A stretch of 64,000 bases of DNA from Thalassobius sp047123305 (GCF_047123305.1 NZ_CP138918.1:3100001-3164000); one strand, 5' to 3'; numbered from the stretch's first letter, positions 34,681-43,831 are shown. Program-made: numbers and translations. The notes: generated by a model from the letters alone, not told the origin.

Positions 34681-35480
34681 GTGCGGCTGCGGCGCAGGGG
34701 GCGGAGGTCGAACATGACGATTTTGCCGCCTGTGCTGGCTTGGTTGAGCGGGCGGATCCGGACCGGTTTCTGGCCACAATGGCTGCGCCGCCTGCGGCGC
34801 GGGATGTGCTGTTTCCGCTGTTCGCCGCCAATGTCGAAGTGGCCCGCGCCCCTTGGGTGACGCAGGAGAGCATGATCGCCGAGATGCGGCTGCAATGGTG
34901 GCGTGACGCCTTTGAGGAGATCGGCAAGGGCGGCGTGGTGCGCCGTCATGAGGTGGTGACCCCGCTGGCGCTGGCGATGCGGGCCGAGGATGCGCCGCTG
35001 TTGGATCAGCTGTGTGACGCGCGGCGCTGGGACATTTACAAAGATCCGTTTGAGGATTTTGCCGACTTCGAAGGCTATTTGCAGCACACCTCGTCGAACC
35101 TCTTACTGGTGGCGGTGAACGCGCTGGGAGGCGGGGCCGAGGATGTTGTGCGCGATCTGGGCTATGCGGCGGGTCTGGCAAATTTCCTGCGCGCCATTCC
35201 GGCGTTGGAAGCGGCGGGGCGGGTGCCTTTGCTGGACGGTCGGCCTGAGGCTGTGCGCGATCTGGCGGCAGAAGGCTTGCGCCGATTGGCGCGGGCACGC
35301 AAACGGCGTGGCGACATTGCACCTGCTGCTGCGCCTGCCTTGCTGAGTGGCTGGATGGCCGGCCCGGTGCTGCGCCGCGCCCGCGCGGTGCCACAGGCGG
35401 TGGTGCATGACGAGATCACCCCGTCCGAGGCGCAACGGCGGTTCAGCCTGATGTGGCGCAGCCTGCTGCGCCGCTGGTGA
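34677..35480 (+). CDS. Squalene/phytoene synthase-family protein (NDUFAF6-like)
   Basis: A 267-residue protein starting at a GTG that overlaps the cimA stop. It has the family folds EMRLQWWRDAFEEI near residue 65-78 and YLQHTSSNLLLVAVNALGGG, but the aspartate-rich motifs of true squalene synthases are not obvious. It may belong to the divergent group related to the complex I assembly factor NDUFAF6. The substrate is not assigned. Coupling with cimA is by overlap only. Confidence 0.75.
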   Translation: MSAAAAQGAEVEHDDFAACAGLVERADPDRFLATMAAPPAARDVLFPLFAANVEVARAPWVTQESMIAEMRLQWWRDAFEEIGKGGVVRRHEVVTPLALAMRAEDAPLLDQLCDARRWDIYKDPFEDFADFEGYLQHTSSNLLLVAVNALGGGAEDVVRDLGYAAGLANFLRAIPALEAAGRVPLLDGRPEAVRDLAAEGLRRLARARKRRGDIAPAAAPALLSGWMAGPVLRRARAVPQAVVHDEITPSEAQRRFSLMWRSLLRRW

Positions 35481-35511
35481 GCTGGTTGGTTCGAGGCTTC
35501 TTGGCGGATTC

Positions 35512-35952
35512 ATGATGATACCTAACGTCTCTGAGCAATACTTTCAGTCTCTTTTAATCCAGCAGGATGCACGGGCCGCTGTATCAACGATTAGTGGATT
35601 TTGGGCTTATCGTGCAGATGAAAGCCTGCCACTTTGGGGTTTGTCTCAATCCGAATACTTCTGCCAGCTGGTGCTGATTTCCACAGGTGAAATTGCAAAC
35701 GGGGGCTTAACGCAATTTGTGGAAAACCGTGGCACAGAGCTGATGGCCGATCACATTGCAGCAATGCGTGCAGTTTTGTTGGATCAATTTGCGGATGTCC
35801 TCGTGCTCGCCGAGTTAACGCCTTCAAACGCCACAGCGCTTCGGGAGCTTGACCATCGTGCATGGGGGCTCTTGGACGGAGTAGACCGATCCATTCAGCG
35901 TTATCTTGGCAAAAACCAACGTTCGGTACTTGTTGGCGAGCGTCGGCCATAA
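35512..35952 (+). CDS. DUF4375/DMP19-like protein
   Basis: A 146-residue protein. The motif STGEIANGGLTQFVENRGTE at about residues 62-81 matches the DMP19/DUF4375 pattern (E..NGG...QF..N..G). Its GC is lower than in cimA. The function of the family is unknown. The start at 35512 uses the double ATG (MMIPNVSEQ). Confidence 0.65.
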   Translation: MMIPNVSEQYFQSLLIQQDARAAVSTISGFWAYRADESLPLWGLSQSEYFCQLVLISTGEIANGGLTQFVENRGTELMADHIAAMRAVLLDQFADVLVLAELTPSNATALRELDHRAWGLLDGVDRSIQRYLGKNQRSVLVGERRP

Positions 35953-35984
35953 ACCGTTTTTGCATTTTGAATAGCAACAATGAA

Positions 35985-36005
35985 AAGGGGGCCAGTGGCC
36001 CCCTT
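35985..36005. terminator. Hairpin between convergent genes
   Basis: Perfect 9-bp stem AAGGGGGCC / GGCCCCCTT with an AGT loop, between the DUF4375 gene and the MFS transporter gene. Confidence 0.75.
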
Positions 36006-36028
36006 GGATGTTGTTATCTTGATGAGGC

Positions 36029-37264
36029 TTAGGCCAGCTCTTCTTTGGGTTGGAACATCAGCCAGATCAGCGCGCCACCGGCCAGCACCAGGAAGGGGGC
36101 CATGGCGTAGTTCACCGCCTGCCAGCCATCCACCGGATCACCGCCGGAACAGTTCATTAACCCGCCCGAAGCCAGCGAGGCCAGGGTCACACCGCCAAAG
36201 ACCAGAAGGTCGTTGAGGCCCTGCATCCGGCCGCGCTCTTCCGCGGTATGGGAATTGGCCAGCAGCGTGGTGGCACCAATGAAGCCGAAGTTCCAGCCGA
36301 GACCCAGTAGGATCAGCGCCACAAAGAAGTTTTCCAGCTGAACCCCCTGCAGCGCCACAGCGCCCGCGCCAGCAAGGATCACCAGACCTGCGGCCATGAT
36401 CGTCTTGGTGCCAAAGCGTGCAATCAGATGGCCGGTGAAAAAACTGGGCGCATACATCGCCAGCACGTGGGCGGTCACCACATCCGCGGCATTGTCCTGT
36501 TCAAACCCGCAGCCCACCACCGCAAGGGGGGTGGAGGTCATCACCAGGTTCATCAGCGCGTAGGACACCATGGCACAGATCACGGCGACCGCGATCTGCG
36601 GCGTTTTCAGCAGCTCCCAGCGGCTGCGGCCTTTGGGGGCATCTGCTGTGGGCTTCTCCGGGGTTGGGATGTCAAGGAGCAGGAACAGCAAAGAACCCAG
36701 CACGTTGATGGCAATCACCGCGATATAGGCGCCCAGGAAGGGCACCACGAAAGCGTCAGAGGTGAGCTTGACCAGCTGTGGACCGATGATTGCGGCGGCC
36801 AGACCGCCCGCCATGACATAGGAAATTGCCTTGGGCCGGAAGGCATCCGAGGCGGTGTCTGCGGCGGCAAAGCGGTAAAACCCATGTGCCGACATATATG
36901 TGCCGGTCAGGAAAGAGCCGACCAGGAACAGCGGGAAAGAGGCAATCGACAGCGCATAGGCGCCCACCGCGGCCCCGGCTGCGCCAAACGCGGTGCCCAC
37001 CATAAAGCCGATCCGTCGGCCAAAACGCTGCATGACCGCCGAGACCGGCGTTGCCGAAAGCATCGAGGACAGCACGATCATCGAGATCGGCAGCGTGGCA
37101 AAACAGAGGTTGGAGGCCAGGCTTTGGCCGGCCAGGCCGCCGATGGTGAACAGCATCGGCATCTGGGCCCCTAGGATGGCCTGGGCCAGCACCAGAATGA
37201 CAACATTGCGTTTGGCTGATGGGGTGCCAAGATTTTGGGCGGGGATGGGCTGTGTTTGGGTCAT
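36029..37264 (-). CDS. MFS transporter
   Basis: A 411-residue membrane protein with about 12 hydrophobic helices. Visible MFS features are QRFGRRIGFMVGTAFGAAGA after helix 2 (GRR type) and helix-rich repeats; EQDNAADVV lies in a loop. It resembles the YNFM/tetracycline-like families. The substrate cannot be inferred. It converges on the DUF4375 gene. Confidence 0.85.
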   Translation of the reverse strand: MTQTQPIPAQNLGTPSAKRNVVILVLAQAILGAQMPMLFTIGGLAGQSLASNLCFATLPISMIVLSSMLSATPVSAVMQRFGRRIGFMVGTAFGAAGAAVGAYALSIASFPLFLVGSFLTGTYMSAHGFYRFAAADTASDAFRPKAISYVMAGGLAAAIIGPQLVKLTSDAFVVPFLGAYIAVIAINVLGSLLFLLLDIPTPEKPTADAPKGRSRWELLKTPQIAVAVICAMVSYALMNLVMTSTPLAVVGCGFEQDNAADVVTAHVLAMYAPSFFTGHLIARFGTKTIMAAGLVILAGAGAVALQGVQLENFFVALILLGLGWNFGFIGATTLLANSHTAEERGRMQGLNDLLVFGGVTLASLASGGLMNCSGGDPVDGWQAVNYAMAPFLVLAGGALIWLMFQPKEELA

Positions 37265-37383
37265 GGGGCAAGTGCTAAACAGATTGGTTCAACCCCGCAA
37301 GCGGCCTCCTGCCGCAGGAGGGCTGCGACTGGGGTGTGCGTTTGTGCACATTTGTGACGGTTTGTCCGAGGGAAGGCGTGGGA

Positions 37384-37410
37384 TTTGAGTATTTTGGGCA
37401 AGATGAAAGG
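37384..37410 (+). repeat. Short intergenic repeat TTGAGTATTT...CAAGATGAAA, copy 2
   Basis: TTTGAGTATTTTGGGCAAGA followed by TGAAAGG, nearly the same as 26727-26755. It lies between the MFS gene start and the cobB stop. Confidence 0.6.
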
Positions 37411-37443
37411 CGCCGGTGGTCGTAGGCCCTCTGGGGGATTTGA

Positions 37444-38760
37444 TCAGGCGAGGTCGATCAGATGGGCGAAGGAACCATGGGTATGGGCCTGACCGTGGCG
37501 CTGGCTGAGGCCCATATCCGGCAGCGCGTTGCCTTCTGCATCTCTGGCGGCAAAAAGCGGCTGTCCCTTGGCGCTGAGTGTGGTGGCGTAGTGGAACTCA
37601 TGCGCTTTCAGCGGCCCTGTGAACGGCCCTGTGAACGGACCGGTCAGCGGCGTCAAGTCGCGGTAGCCGAGGTGCAGTTTGCGTTTGGCAAAGGAGGTTT
37701 CCAGCCGCAGCAAACCGGCCATTTTGTGCGCGGTGCCATCTGCGTCGACCAGCACGTCGCCAAGGGTCATGTAGCCGCCGCATTCGCCATAGATTTCAGT
37801 GGTTTCTGCGGCTTTGCGTAGGCTTGCCATAAAGGTTGAGTTGGCGGCGAGGCGGCCCGCGTGCAGTTCGGGATATCCGCCGGGCAGGTAGAGGAAATCA
37901 CAGGCGGGCACCGCGTCATCCGCGAGCGGTGAGAAGAAGGTGATTTTGGCCCCTGCGGCGCGCCAGTCCGCCAGCAGATGTGGGTAGCAGAAGGCATAGG
38001 CCTGATCGCGGGCCACGGCGATGGATTGTGCGGGCGGCGGGATGCGGCGGGCTTGGGGTTTGTTGGGCGTTGGACGCAGAAGGGTTTGGAGGGTTTCCTG
38101 ATCGAGGCTTTCAGCCAACGCATCTGCGGCGCGGTCGAGGAATTGGTCGAGACCGGCGCGTTCGCCCGCCTGCACCAGACCAAGGTGGCGTGATGGCATG
38201 GCGAGTGTGGCATTGCGGCGCAGGGCGGCCAGCACCGGCAGGCCAAGGGGGGCGAGGGCGCGGCGCAGCATCGCCTCATGCCGGTCGGAGCCGACATTGT
38301 TGAGGATCACAGCGGCGATGGTGACATCTGCGTCAAACCGGGCAAACCCTGCGACCAGCGGCGCGACGGAGCCAGCCATGCGGCCGGCGTCCACGACCAG
38401 CACCACTGGCAGTTTGAAAAGACGCGCCAGATCGGCCACCGCGCCTTTGCCTTCGGGTGGGGCGCCATCAAAGAGGCCCATGGCGCCTTCGATTATCAGC
38501 GTGCCGTCACCCGAGGCGAGGTTTTGGAGCCGGTCCGGCGACATCGCCCAGGCGTCCAGGTTCAGGCAGGGCTGGCCGCAGGCGGCTTCGTGAAACTTGG
38601 GGTCGATATAGTCGGGGCCGGATTTCGCCCCGCGCACGGTCATGCCTTGCCGTGCGAGCAGCCGCAGCAGCGCCAGCGTGACGGTGGTTTTGCCTGCGCC
38701 CGAGGCGGGCGCGGCGATGATCAGCCCTTTGGGGGGCGTGGGGGCGGTGGCGGCGCTCAC
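37444..38760 (-). CDS. cobB: Cobyrinic acid a,c-diamide synthase
   Basis: Amidates carboxyls a and c of cobyrinic or hydrogenobyrinic acid in cobalamin synthesis. The 438-residue protein has the P-loop IIAAPASGAGKTTVTLALL, the synthetase domain with GPDYIDPKFHEAA and EGAMGLFDG, and the C-terminal type I glutamine amidotransferase domain with the catalytic cysteine in YGECGGYMTLG. A short in-frame repeat gives TGPFTGPFTGPL. It overlaps cobA by four bases. Confidence 0.94.
   Translation of the reverse strand: MSAATAPTPPKGLIIAAPASGAGKTTVTLALLRLLARQGMTVRGAKSGPDYIDPKFHEAACGQPCLNLDAWAMSPDRLQNLASGDGTLIIEGAMGLFDGAPPEGKGAVADLARLFKLPVVLVVDAGRMAGSVAPLVAGFARFDADVTIAAVILNNVGSDRHEAMLRRALAPLGLPVLAALRRNATLAMPSRHLGLVQAGERAGLDQFLDRAADALAESLDQETLQTLLRPTPNKPQARRIPPPAQSIAVARDQAYAFCYPHLLADWRAAGAKITFFSPLADDAVPACDFLYLPGGYPELHAGRLAANSTFMASLRKAAETTEIYGECGGYMTLGDVLVDADGTAHKMAGLLRLETSFAKRKLHLGYRDLTPLTGPFTGPFTGPLKAHEFHYATTLSAKGQPLFAARDAEGNALPDMGLSQRHGQAHTHGSFAHLIDLA
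37613..37636. repeat. Two 12-base tandem repeats inside cobB
   Basis: The 12-base unit GGCCCTGTGAAC occurs twice and adds a TGPF repeat to the C-terminal amidotransferase domain. The frame is kept. Confidence 0.7.
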
Positions 38761-39608
38761 GCCTGTTCGGCCGGGCGGCCGCGCCCCAGGGGATCAAGGT
38801 TGCGTGGGGTTTCGCCCGCAATCAGCCCCTGCCAGTCCAGTACCTGCCGCATCAGAACCGAACGGCCTACACAAAGGATCGCGGGCGGCTTCAGGCCGGA
38901 GGCTTTGATATCCGCGGCCATTGTGCCCAGCGTGGTTTCCAGCACCTGTTGATCTTCGGTGGTGGCGGAACAGACGACAGCGCAGGGTTCATCGGCGGGA
39001 CGACCGGCGGCGAGCAGCTCACCGGCGATGCGCTCCACATGTTTCATGCCCATGTAGATCACCAGCACCTGCGCGCCTTCGGCAATGGCCTTCCAGTTCA
39101 GTGACGACGGGGTGTCGCCGGTCTGGTCATGGCCGGTCACAAAGGTCACCGACTGGTTCACATCGCGGTGGGTGACGGGGATGCCCGCATAGGCCAGCCC
39201 ACCGATCCCGGCGCTGATGCCGGGGATGATGCGGCAGTTGACGCCATGTTGGATCAGGGTCTGGGCCTCTTCACCGCCGCGGCCAAAGACAAAGGGATCG
39301 CCGCCCTTGAGGCGCAGCACCCGTTTGCCCGCACGGGCCAGATCCACCAGCCGCAACGAAATGTCGCGCTGTTTGGCCGAAGGTTTGCCGCCGCGTTTGC
39401 CCGCATAGATATGTTCGGCCTGAGGCGCCCAGTCGAGGATCGCCTCCTGCACCAGGGCGTCATAGATCACCACATCGGCCTGGCGCAGCGCGTTCACCGC
39501 ATGCAGCGTCAGCAGGCCGGGATCGCCGGGACCTGCACCACAGAGCCAGACCCAGCCGGGTTCCAGCGTGGGCCAATCATGGGCGGGGAGGGTGAGCGAG
39601 TCAGTCAT
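38757..39608 (-). CDS. cobA: Uroporphyrinogen-III C-methyltransferase
   Basis: Methylates uroporphyrinogen III to precorrin-2, the entry to cobalamin and siroheme. The 283-residue SAM enzyme has VWLCGAGPGDPGLLTLHAVN, the AKRGGKP-type motif KRGGKPSAKQRDI, RLKGGDPFVFGRGGEE and the IPGISAGIGGLAYAGIPVTH loop. ATG 39608 (MTDSLTLPA) is preceded by AGGGGG on the minus strand; the open frame upstream is rejected. It is divergent from cbiD with an 88-base gap, too short for a cobalamin riboswitch. Confidence 0.94.
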   Translation of the reverse strand: MTDSLTLPAHDWPTLEPGWVWLCGAGPGDPGLLTLHAVNALRQADVVIYDALVQEAILDWAPQAEHIYAGKRGGKPSAKQRDISLRLVDLARAGKRVLRLKGGDPFVFGRGGEEAQTLIQHGVNCRIIPGISAGIGGLAYAGIPVTHRDVNQSVTFVTGHDQTGDTPSSLNWKAIAEGAQVLVIYMGMKHVERIAGELLAAGRPADEPCAVVCSATTEDQQVLETTLGTMAADIKASGLKPPAILCVGRSVLMRQVLDWQGLIAGETPRNLDPLGRGRPAEQA

Positions 39609-39696
39609 GCCCCCTGTATGCCCCGCAGCGCTCTGAGAGAGAAGTCCGGAAACGACATATTGGCGGCGGTTGCGCCTGCGCCTATAGTCGCGGCTG

Positions 39697-40767
39697 ATGA
39701 GCCGGAAACCCGACAGAGAATTGCGCCGTGGCTGGACCACGGGCGCCTGTGCCACCGCTGCGACGCGGGCGGCGCTGATGATGCTGTGGGGCGAGGGCAA
39801 GCCGGAAAAAGTGCGCATCACCTTGCCCCGTGGCGAAAGGCCCGAGTTCGAAGTGGTTGAGGCGCGACAGGGCGAAGGCTGGGCCGAGGCAGGGATTGTG
39901 AAGGACGCGGGCGATGATCCCGACGTCACCCACGGGACGCTGATTCTGTCGCGGGTCGAGGTCTCAGCCGGGGGGGTGGTCTTTGTTGGCGGTCGCGGCG
40001 TGGGGCAGGTCACCAAACCCGGTCTGCCGATCCCGCCGGGCGAGCCTGCGATCAACCCGGTGCCACGCCAGATGATGACCCAGACGGTGGAGGAGATGGC
40101 CGCGCGGTTGGGGCAGGCACCTGATATTCAGATCACCGTTTCGGTTCCTGCCGGTGAGGAATTGGCGGCAAAAACCTGGAACCCGCGTTTGGGCATCAAG
40201 GGTGGGTTGTCGATCTTGGGCACCACGGGGATCGTGCGGCCCTTCAGCTGCGCGGCCTGGATCGCCTCGATCCATCGTGGGGTGGATGTGGCGCGGGCCG
40301 AGGGGCTGGCCCATGTGGCGGGCTGCACCGGTGCCACCTCGGAACGGGTAGTGCAGGGGCTTTATGAGCTGCCGGATCACGCCATGCTGGATATGGGTGA
40401 TTTTGCCGGGGGGATGTTGAAATACATCGCCAAACATCCGCTGCCCCGTGTCACCGTCGGCGGTGGCATCGGCAAGATCACCAAACTGGCGCAGGGCGCG
40501 CGGGATCTGCATTCGGGCCGCTCGCAGGTGGATTTCGATCTGCTGGCAGACTGGCTGGATGATGCGCGGCTGCGGGAGTGTAACACCGCGTTGCAAGCCT
40601 ATGAGATGATTGGAAAAGAGATGGCCGAAATGGTCGCGGAGAAGGCCTTGGTTGAGGTGAAGAAAATGGTGCCCGAGCGTGTGGAATGTGCCGTGGTGGT
40701 GATTGATCGGGCGGGCAATCTGCTGGCGCGGACCGATGTGGCGCAGGACAGTGAGGCGGCGCAGTGA
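39697..40767 (+). CDS. cbiD: Cobalt-precorrin-5B C1-methyltransferase family protein
   Basis: CbiD methylates C-1 during corrin ring formation. The 356-residue protein has RRGWTTGACATAATRAA, GRGVGQVTKPGLPIPPGEPA with the NPVPRQMM segment, and GIKGGLSILGTTGIVRPFS with the CSxA-like AAWI. It heads a tightly packed run with cobK (four-base overlap). CbiD is best known from the anaerobic pathway, yet the partner here is the aerobic-type cobK. Confidence 0.93.
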   Translation: MSRKPDRELRRGWTTGACATAATRAALMMLWGEGKPEKVRITLPRGERPEFEVVEARQGEGWAEAGIVKDAGDDPDVTHGTLILSRVEVSAGGVVFVGGRGVGQVTKPGLPIPPGEPAINPVPRQMMTQTVEEMAARLGQAPDIQITVSVPAGEELAAKTWNPRLGIKGGLSILGTTGIVRPFSCAAWIASIHRGVDVARAEGLAHVAGCTGATSERVVQGLYELPDHAMLDMGDFAGGMLKYIAKHPLPRVTVGGGIGKITKLAQGARDLHSGRSQVDFDLLADWLDDARLRECNTALQAYEMIGKEMAEMVAEKALVEVKKMVPERVECAVVVIDRAGNLLARTDVAQDSEAAQ

Positions 40768-41504
40768 CGGTTCTTTTGTTGGCGGGCACTGGCGAAGCCC
40801 GCAAAGTGGCCGAGGGGCTGGATCGCGCCTATGTGCCGGCGATCGCCTCTTTGGCTGGTGTGACCGAGGCCCCGAAACCCCTGCCAGTGCCAACCCGCGT
40901 GGGGGGATTTGGCGGAGAAGCGGCGTTTCGTGACTACCTTATCGGCAAAGATATCAAGGCGGTACTGGATGTAACACATCCGTTTGCGGCGCAGATCTCG
41001 ACCCGGGCGGCGCGGGTGGCGGCAGCGCTGTCGCTGCCTTACTGCCAACTGCTGCGGCCTGCGTGGCAGCCTGAGGCGGGGGATTTCTGGACCGCGGTGC
41101 CGGATGCCGCAGCGGCCTGCGCGCGCATTGCGCCGGGGGCGAAGGTGTTTCTGGCGACGGGGCGCAAATCGCTGCCAGACTTCATGGCACTGTCGCAGTG
41201 CGATGTCACCCTGCGTGTAGTGGATCCACAGGCGGAGGCATTTCCGATGCCGTTGGGCCGGTTTGTCACCGGCCGTCCGCCCTTTACCGTGGCGGAGGAG
41301 AAGGCGCTGTTTGAGGAGTTGGGCATCGACACTCTGGTGGTGAAAAACGCCGGTGGCACGGCTGGGAAGGCCAAGCTGGTGGCGGCACGTGATCTGGGCA
41401 TTCGGGTGATCATGATCGACCGTCCGGTGCAGCCCGACGCCTTGCAGGTCACCACGGTCGAGGCGGCTGTGGACTGGGCCGTCGCGCAGAAGGTGATGCC
41501 GTGA
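40764..41504 (+). CDS. cobK: Precorrin-6A reductase
   Basis: NADPH-dependent reduction of precorrin-6A. The 246-residue protein starts at a GTG overlapping the cbiD stop and carries VLLLAGTGEARKVAEGL, DVTHPFAAQISTRAARVAA, FLATGRKSLPDF and VVKNAGGTAGKAKL. It overlaps the following glycosylase gene by four bases. Confidence 0.93.
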   Translation: MTVLLLAGTGEARKVAEGLDRAYVPAIASLAGVTEAPKPLPVPTRVGGFGGEAAFRDYLIGKDIKAVLDVTHPFAAQISTRAARVAAALSLPYCQLLRPAWQPEAGDFWTAVPDAAAACARIAPGAKVFLATGRKSLPDFMALSQCDVTLRVVDPQAEAFPMPLGRFVTGRPPFTVAEEKALFEELGIDTLVVKNAGGTAGKAKLVAARDLGIRVIMIDRPVQPDALQVTTVEAAVDWAVAQKVMP

Positions 41505-42148
41505 GCGCAGGTGCAAACACCGTTGGACGGATCATCGAAACAGAGGCCTGTGTGGCCGAAGGGGTAGACTGGCTCTGCGCCCAGGATCCGGCGATGGCGC
41601 GGGCCTATGCGGTAACCGGTCCCTTGCCGTTGCGGCGCAAGCCGGATGGCTTTGGTGAGCTGCTGTCAGCGATTGTCAGCCAGCAGGTCAGCGTGGCCTC
41701 GGCCAATGCGATCTGGAAACGCCTGCAGGATGCGGGTTGCGTTAGTCCCGAAGGCGTTCAGCGCTACAGTTTTGACGATCTGCGCGGGCTGGGCCTGTCG
41801 CAACAGAAGGCGCGTTATGCGCTGGCGCTGGCCGAGGCGGGGATCGATTATGACGCCCTGCGCGCCGTTCCGGATGCGGAGGTCATCAAGGTTTTGACCG
41901 CGGTCAAAGGTATCGGCGTTTGGACGGCAGAGATCTACGCGATGTTCTCGCTGGGCCGCGCGGATGTCTTTGCCCCCGGTGATCTGGCGCTGCAGGTGGC
42001 GGCGCAGGATCTTTACGGGCTGGAGGCGCGTCCCAAGGAACGTGAGCTGCGCCAGCTCAGTGAAAATTGGAGCCCCTGGCGTGCCGTTGCAGCGCGTCAG
42101 CTCTTTGCCTATTACAGGCATGTCAAACAACGGGAAGGGATCAGATGA
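41501..42148 (+). CDS. alkA: DNA-3-methyladenine glycosylase (HhH-GPD)
   Basis: Removes alkylated purines from DNA. The 215-residue protein has LLSAIVSQQVSVASANAIWK, the helix-hairpin-helix LTAVKGIGVWTAEIY and the catalytic aspartate in FAPGDLALQ. It lacks the N-terminal domain of E. coli AlkA, as other alphaproteobacterial members do. Its GTG start overlaps cobK and its stop overlaps the esterase, so a repair gene is coupled to cobalamin genes. Confidence 0.92.
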   Translation: MSAGANTVGRIIETEACVAEGVDWLCAQDPAMARAYAVTGPLPLRRKPDGFGELLSAIVSQQVSVASANAIWKRLQDAGCVSPEGVQRYSFDDLRGLGLSQQKARYALALAEAGIDYDALRAVPDAEVIKVLTAVKGIGVWTAEIYAMFSLGRADVFAPGDLALQVAAQDLYGLEARPKERELRQLSENWSPWRAVAARQLFAYYRHVKQREGIR

Positions 42149-42810
42149 CACGTGTTTTGCAGGCGGGCCGCAAAGAGCCCAAATCCGGGGTCACCCGGTC
42201 GGTGGTTGTGTTCCTGCATGGTTATGGCGCCAATGGCGCGGACCTCTTGGGGCTGGCAGATCCTTTGGCGGATCATCTGCCCGACACGCTGTTCATTGCG
42301 CCCGATGCGCCGGAAAACTGCGCCGGGTCACCCATGGGCTACCAGTGGTTCCCGATTCCCTGGATCGATGGCTCCTCCGAAGAAGAGGCCGAACGTGGCA
42401 TGGTGCAGGCGGCCGAAGACCTGAACGCTTTTCTGGATGCGGTGCTGGTGGACGAAGACCTGCTGCCTGAACAGATGGTGCTGTTTGGCTTCTCGCAAGG
42501 CACCATGATGTCGCTGCATGTTGCGCCGCGCCGTGAGGATGAGATTGCCGGCATCGTGGCTTTCTCGGGTCGGTTGATGTCACCGGATCTGTTGAAGGAT
42601 GAGGCGATCTCGAAACCCTCGATCCTGCTGGTGCATGGCGATCAGGACGATGTGGTGCCGGTGCAATCGCTGCCAGAAGCCGCCGAAGCGCTGGATGAGG
42701 CCGGGTTTAAAGAGGTTTACGCCCATATCATGAAGGGCACCGCCCATGGCATTGCCCCTGACGGGCTGTCGGTGGCGCTGGCCTTTATGCGCGACAAGCT
42801 GGGGCTCTGA
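42145..42810 (+). CDS. Phospholipase/carboxylesterase family hydrolase
   Basis: A 221-residue alpha/beta hydrolase of the carboxylesterase 2 family. VVVFLHGYGANGADLLGLA gives the oxyanion region, the nucleophile serine is in LFGFSQGTMMS (about residue 116), the aspartate in HGDQDDVVPV and the histidine in GTAHGIAPDG. The start overlaps the alkA stop. It is the last gene of the cbiD run. Confidence 0.92.
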   Translation: MTRVLQAGRKEPKSGVTRSVVVFLHGYGANGADLLGLADPLADHLPDTLFIAPDAPENCAGSPMGYQWFPIPWIDGSSEEEAERGMVQAAEDLNAFLDAVLVDEDLLPEQMVLFGFSQGTMMSLHVAPRREDEIAGIVAFSGRLMSPDLLKDEAISKPSILLVHGDQDDVVPVQSLPEAAEALDEAGFKEVYAHIMKGTAHGIAPDGLSVALAFMRDKLGL

Positions 42811-43158
42811 ACGGGGCCTTCGGGGTGTTTTGAGGGCGGGAAGAGGGGCGTTGCCCCTCTCTGGTCAAAAATGGAATTTTGCCCATTCACACCCCAGGAT
42901 ACTTAGCCCAAGAAGAAAACGCCGCCTTAAGCGCCACCCGTGGAGTTCCGCAGGTGGCGCTTTTTTGTGCAGGCGTCTTGCGGGGGGCGGTGTCATATGC
43001 CTGTCACAGGGAGCCGCGAAGAATATGGGGGAGAATCTCTATATCGTGGGGGTTGCCCGAAGCCTCAACGGATATATAGTATGAGGTAAGGCGCGGGTCG
43101 GGGGACCCAAGACCTCCCCGGTCCACGTTCGGTTCAGAGCGGAGAGGGTGTGACCCTG
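42811..43158. other. 348-base gap with terminator, leader structure and a short ORF
   Basis: Holds the esterase terminator (42929-42966), a hairpin AGAGGGGC-GTT-GCCCCTCT near 42844, and a structured stretch before the HNH gene. A 19-codon frame (ATG 43025, stop 43082-43084) has no good ribosome site. CTATATC (43039) and GATATATAG (43071) can pair around GTTG / CAAC. I cannot assign a function. Confidence 0.45.
42929..42966 (+). terminator. Intrinsic terminator of the cbiD-esterase run
   Basis: Stem GCGCCACC / GGTGGCGC with a 14-nt loop and a run of six T. Confidence 0.85.
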
Positions 43159-43743
43159 ATGGACGGCGATTTCAGGCATGAGTTTGTAAGAGAGCGCGGG
43201 GCGCTGAAACAGCATCCGGCGCTGGTGTTAAATGCGGATTACCGGCCCTTGTCCTACTACCCGCTGTCGCTTTGGCCCTGGCAGGAGGCGGTGAAGGCGG
43301 TGTGGCTGGATCGGGTGGACATCGTGGCCGAATATGACACCGTGGTGGCCAGCCCCAGTACCCGGATACGCATCCCCTCGGTGGTGGTGCTGAAAGACTA
43401 TGTAAAACCTCGAAAGCGCGTGGCCTTCACGCGCTTTAATTTGTTTTTGAGGGATGAATTTTCTTGCCAGTATTGTGGCAGCCGGGGCGATCTGACCTTT
43501 GATCATGTGGTGCCGCGCGCGGCTGGGGGGATCACCAGCTGGGAAAATGTTGTGGCGGCCTGTTCGCCCTGCAATCTGAAAAAAGGCTCGAAATCGCTGC
43601 GTCGGGCGGGCATGTCGCTGCGCAAGGTGCCACGGCGGCCGACGGCTGGCGAGTTGAACAATGTTGGGCGCAAGTTTCCGCCCAACATGCTGCATGACAG
43701 CTGGATGGATTACCTCTACTGGGATGCGGAACTGGAGGCCTGA
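43159..43743 (+). CDS. HNH endonuclease
   Basis: A 194-residue HNH nuclease. The zinc and catalytic signature is DEFSCQYCGSRGDLTFDHVV with the second CxxC in VAACSPCNLKKGSK. The N-terminal LNADYRPLSYYPLSLWPWQE and RIRIPSVVVLKDYVK segments mark the stand-alone HNH protein widespread in Rhodobacterales. ATG 43159 gives better spacing to GGAGAGG than GTG 43150. The biological target is unknown. Confidence 0.88.
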   Translation: MDGDFRHEFVRERGALKQHPALVLNADYRPLSYYPLSLWPWQEAVKAVWLDRVDIVAEYDTVVASPSTRIRIPSVVVLKDYVKPRKRVAFTRFNLFLRDEFSCQYCGSRGDLTFDHVVPRAAGGITSWENVVAACSPCNLKKGSKSLRRAGMSLRKVPRRPTAGELNNVGRKFPPNMLHDSWMDYLYWDAELEA

Positions 43744-43831
43744 GGCCTGTCGCGGTGGGGCGTTTGACAAGACGGGCCGAAACTGGTCCAAACCCGCTGT
43801 AATCTGACCTCTTGGAATCGGGAAAACCGCC

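Noticed and set aside
37280..37300. tRNA T-arm-like string GGTTCAA
   Set aside because: No acceptor or anticodon stem can be formed around it; no tRNA was found anywhere in the window.
39609..39696. Cobalamin riboswitch between cobA and cbiD
   Set aside because: The gap is only 88 bases and no B12-box sequence is visible.
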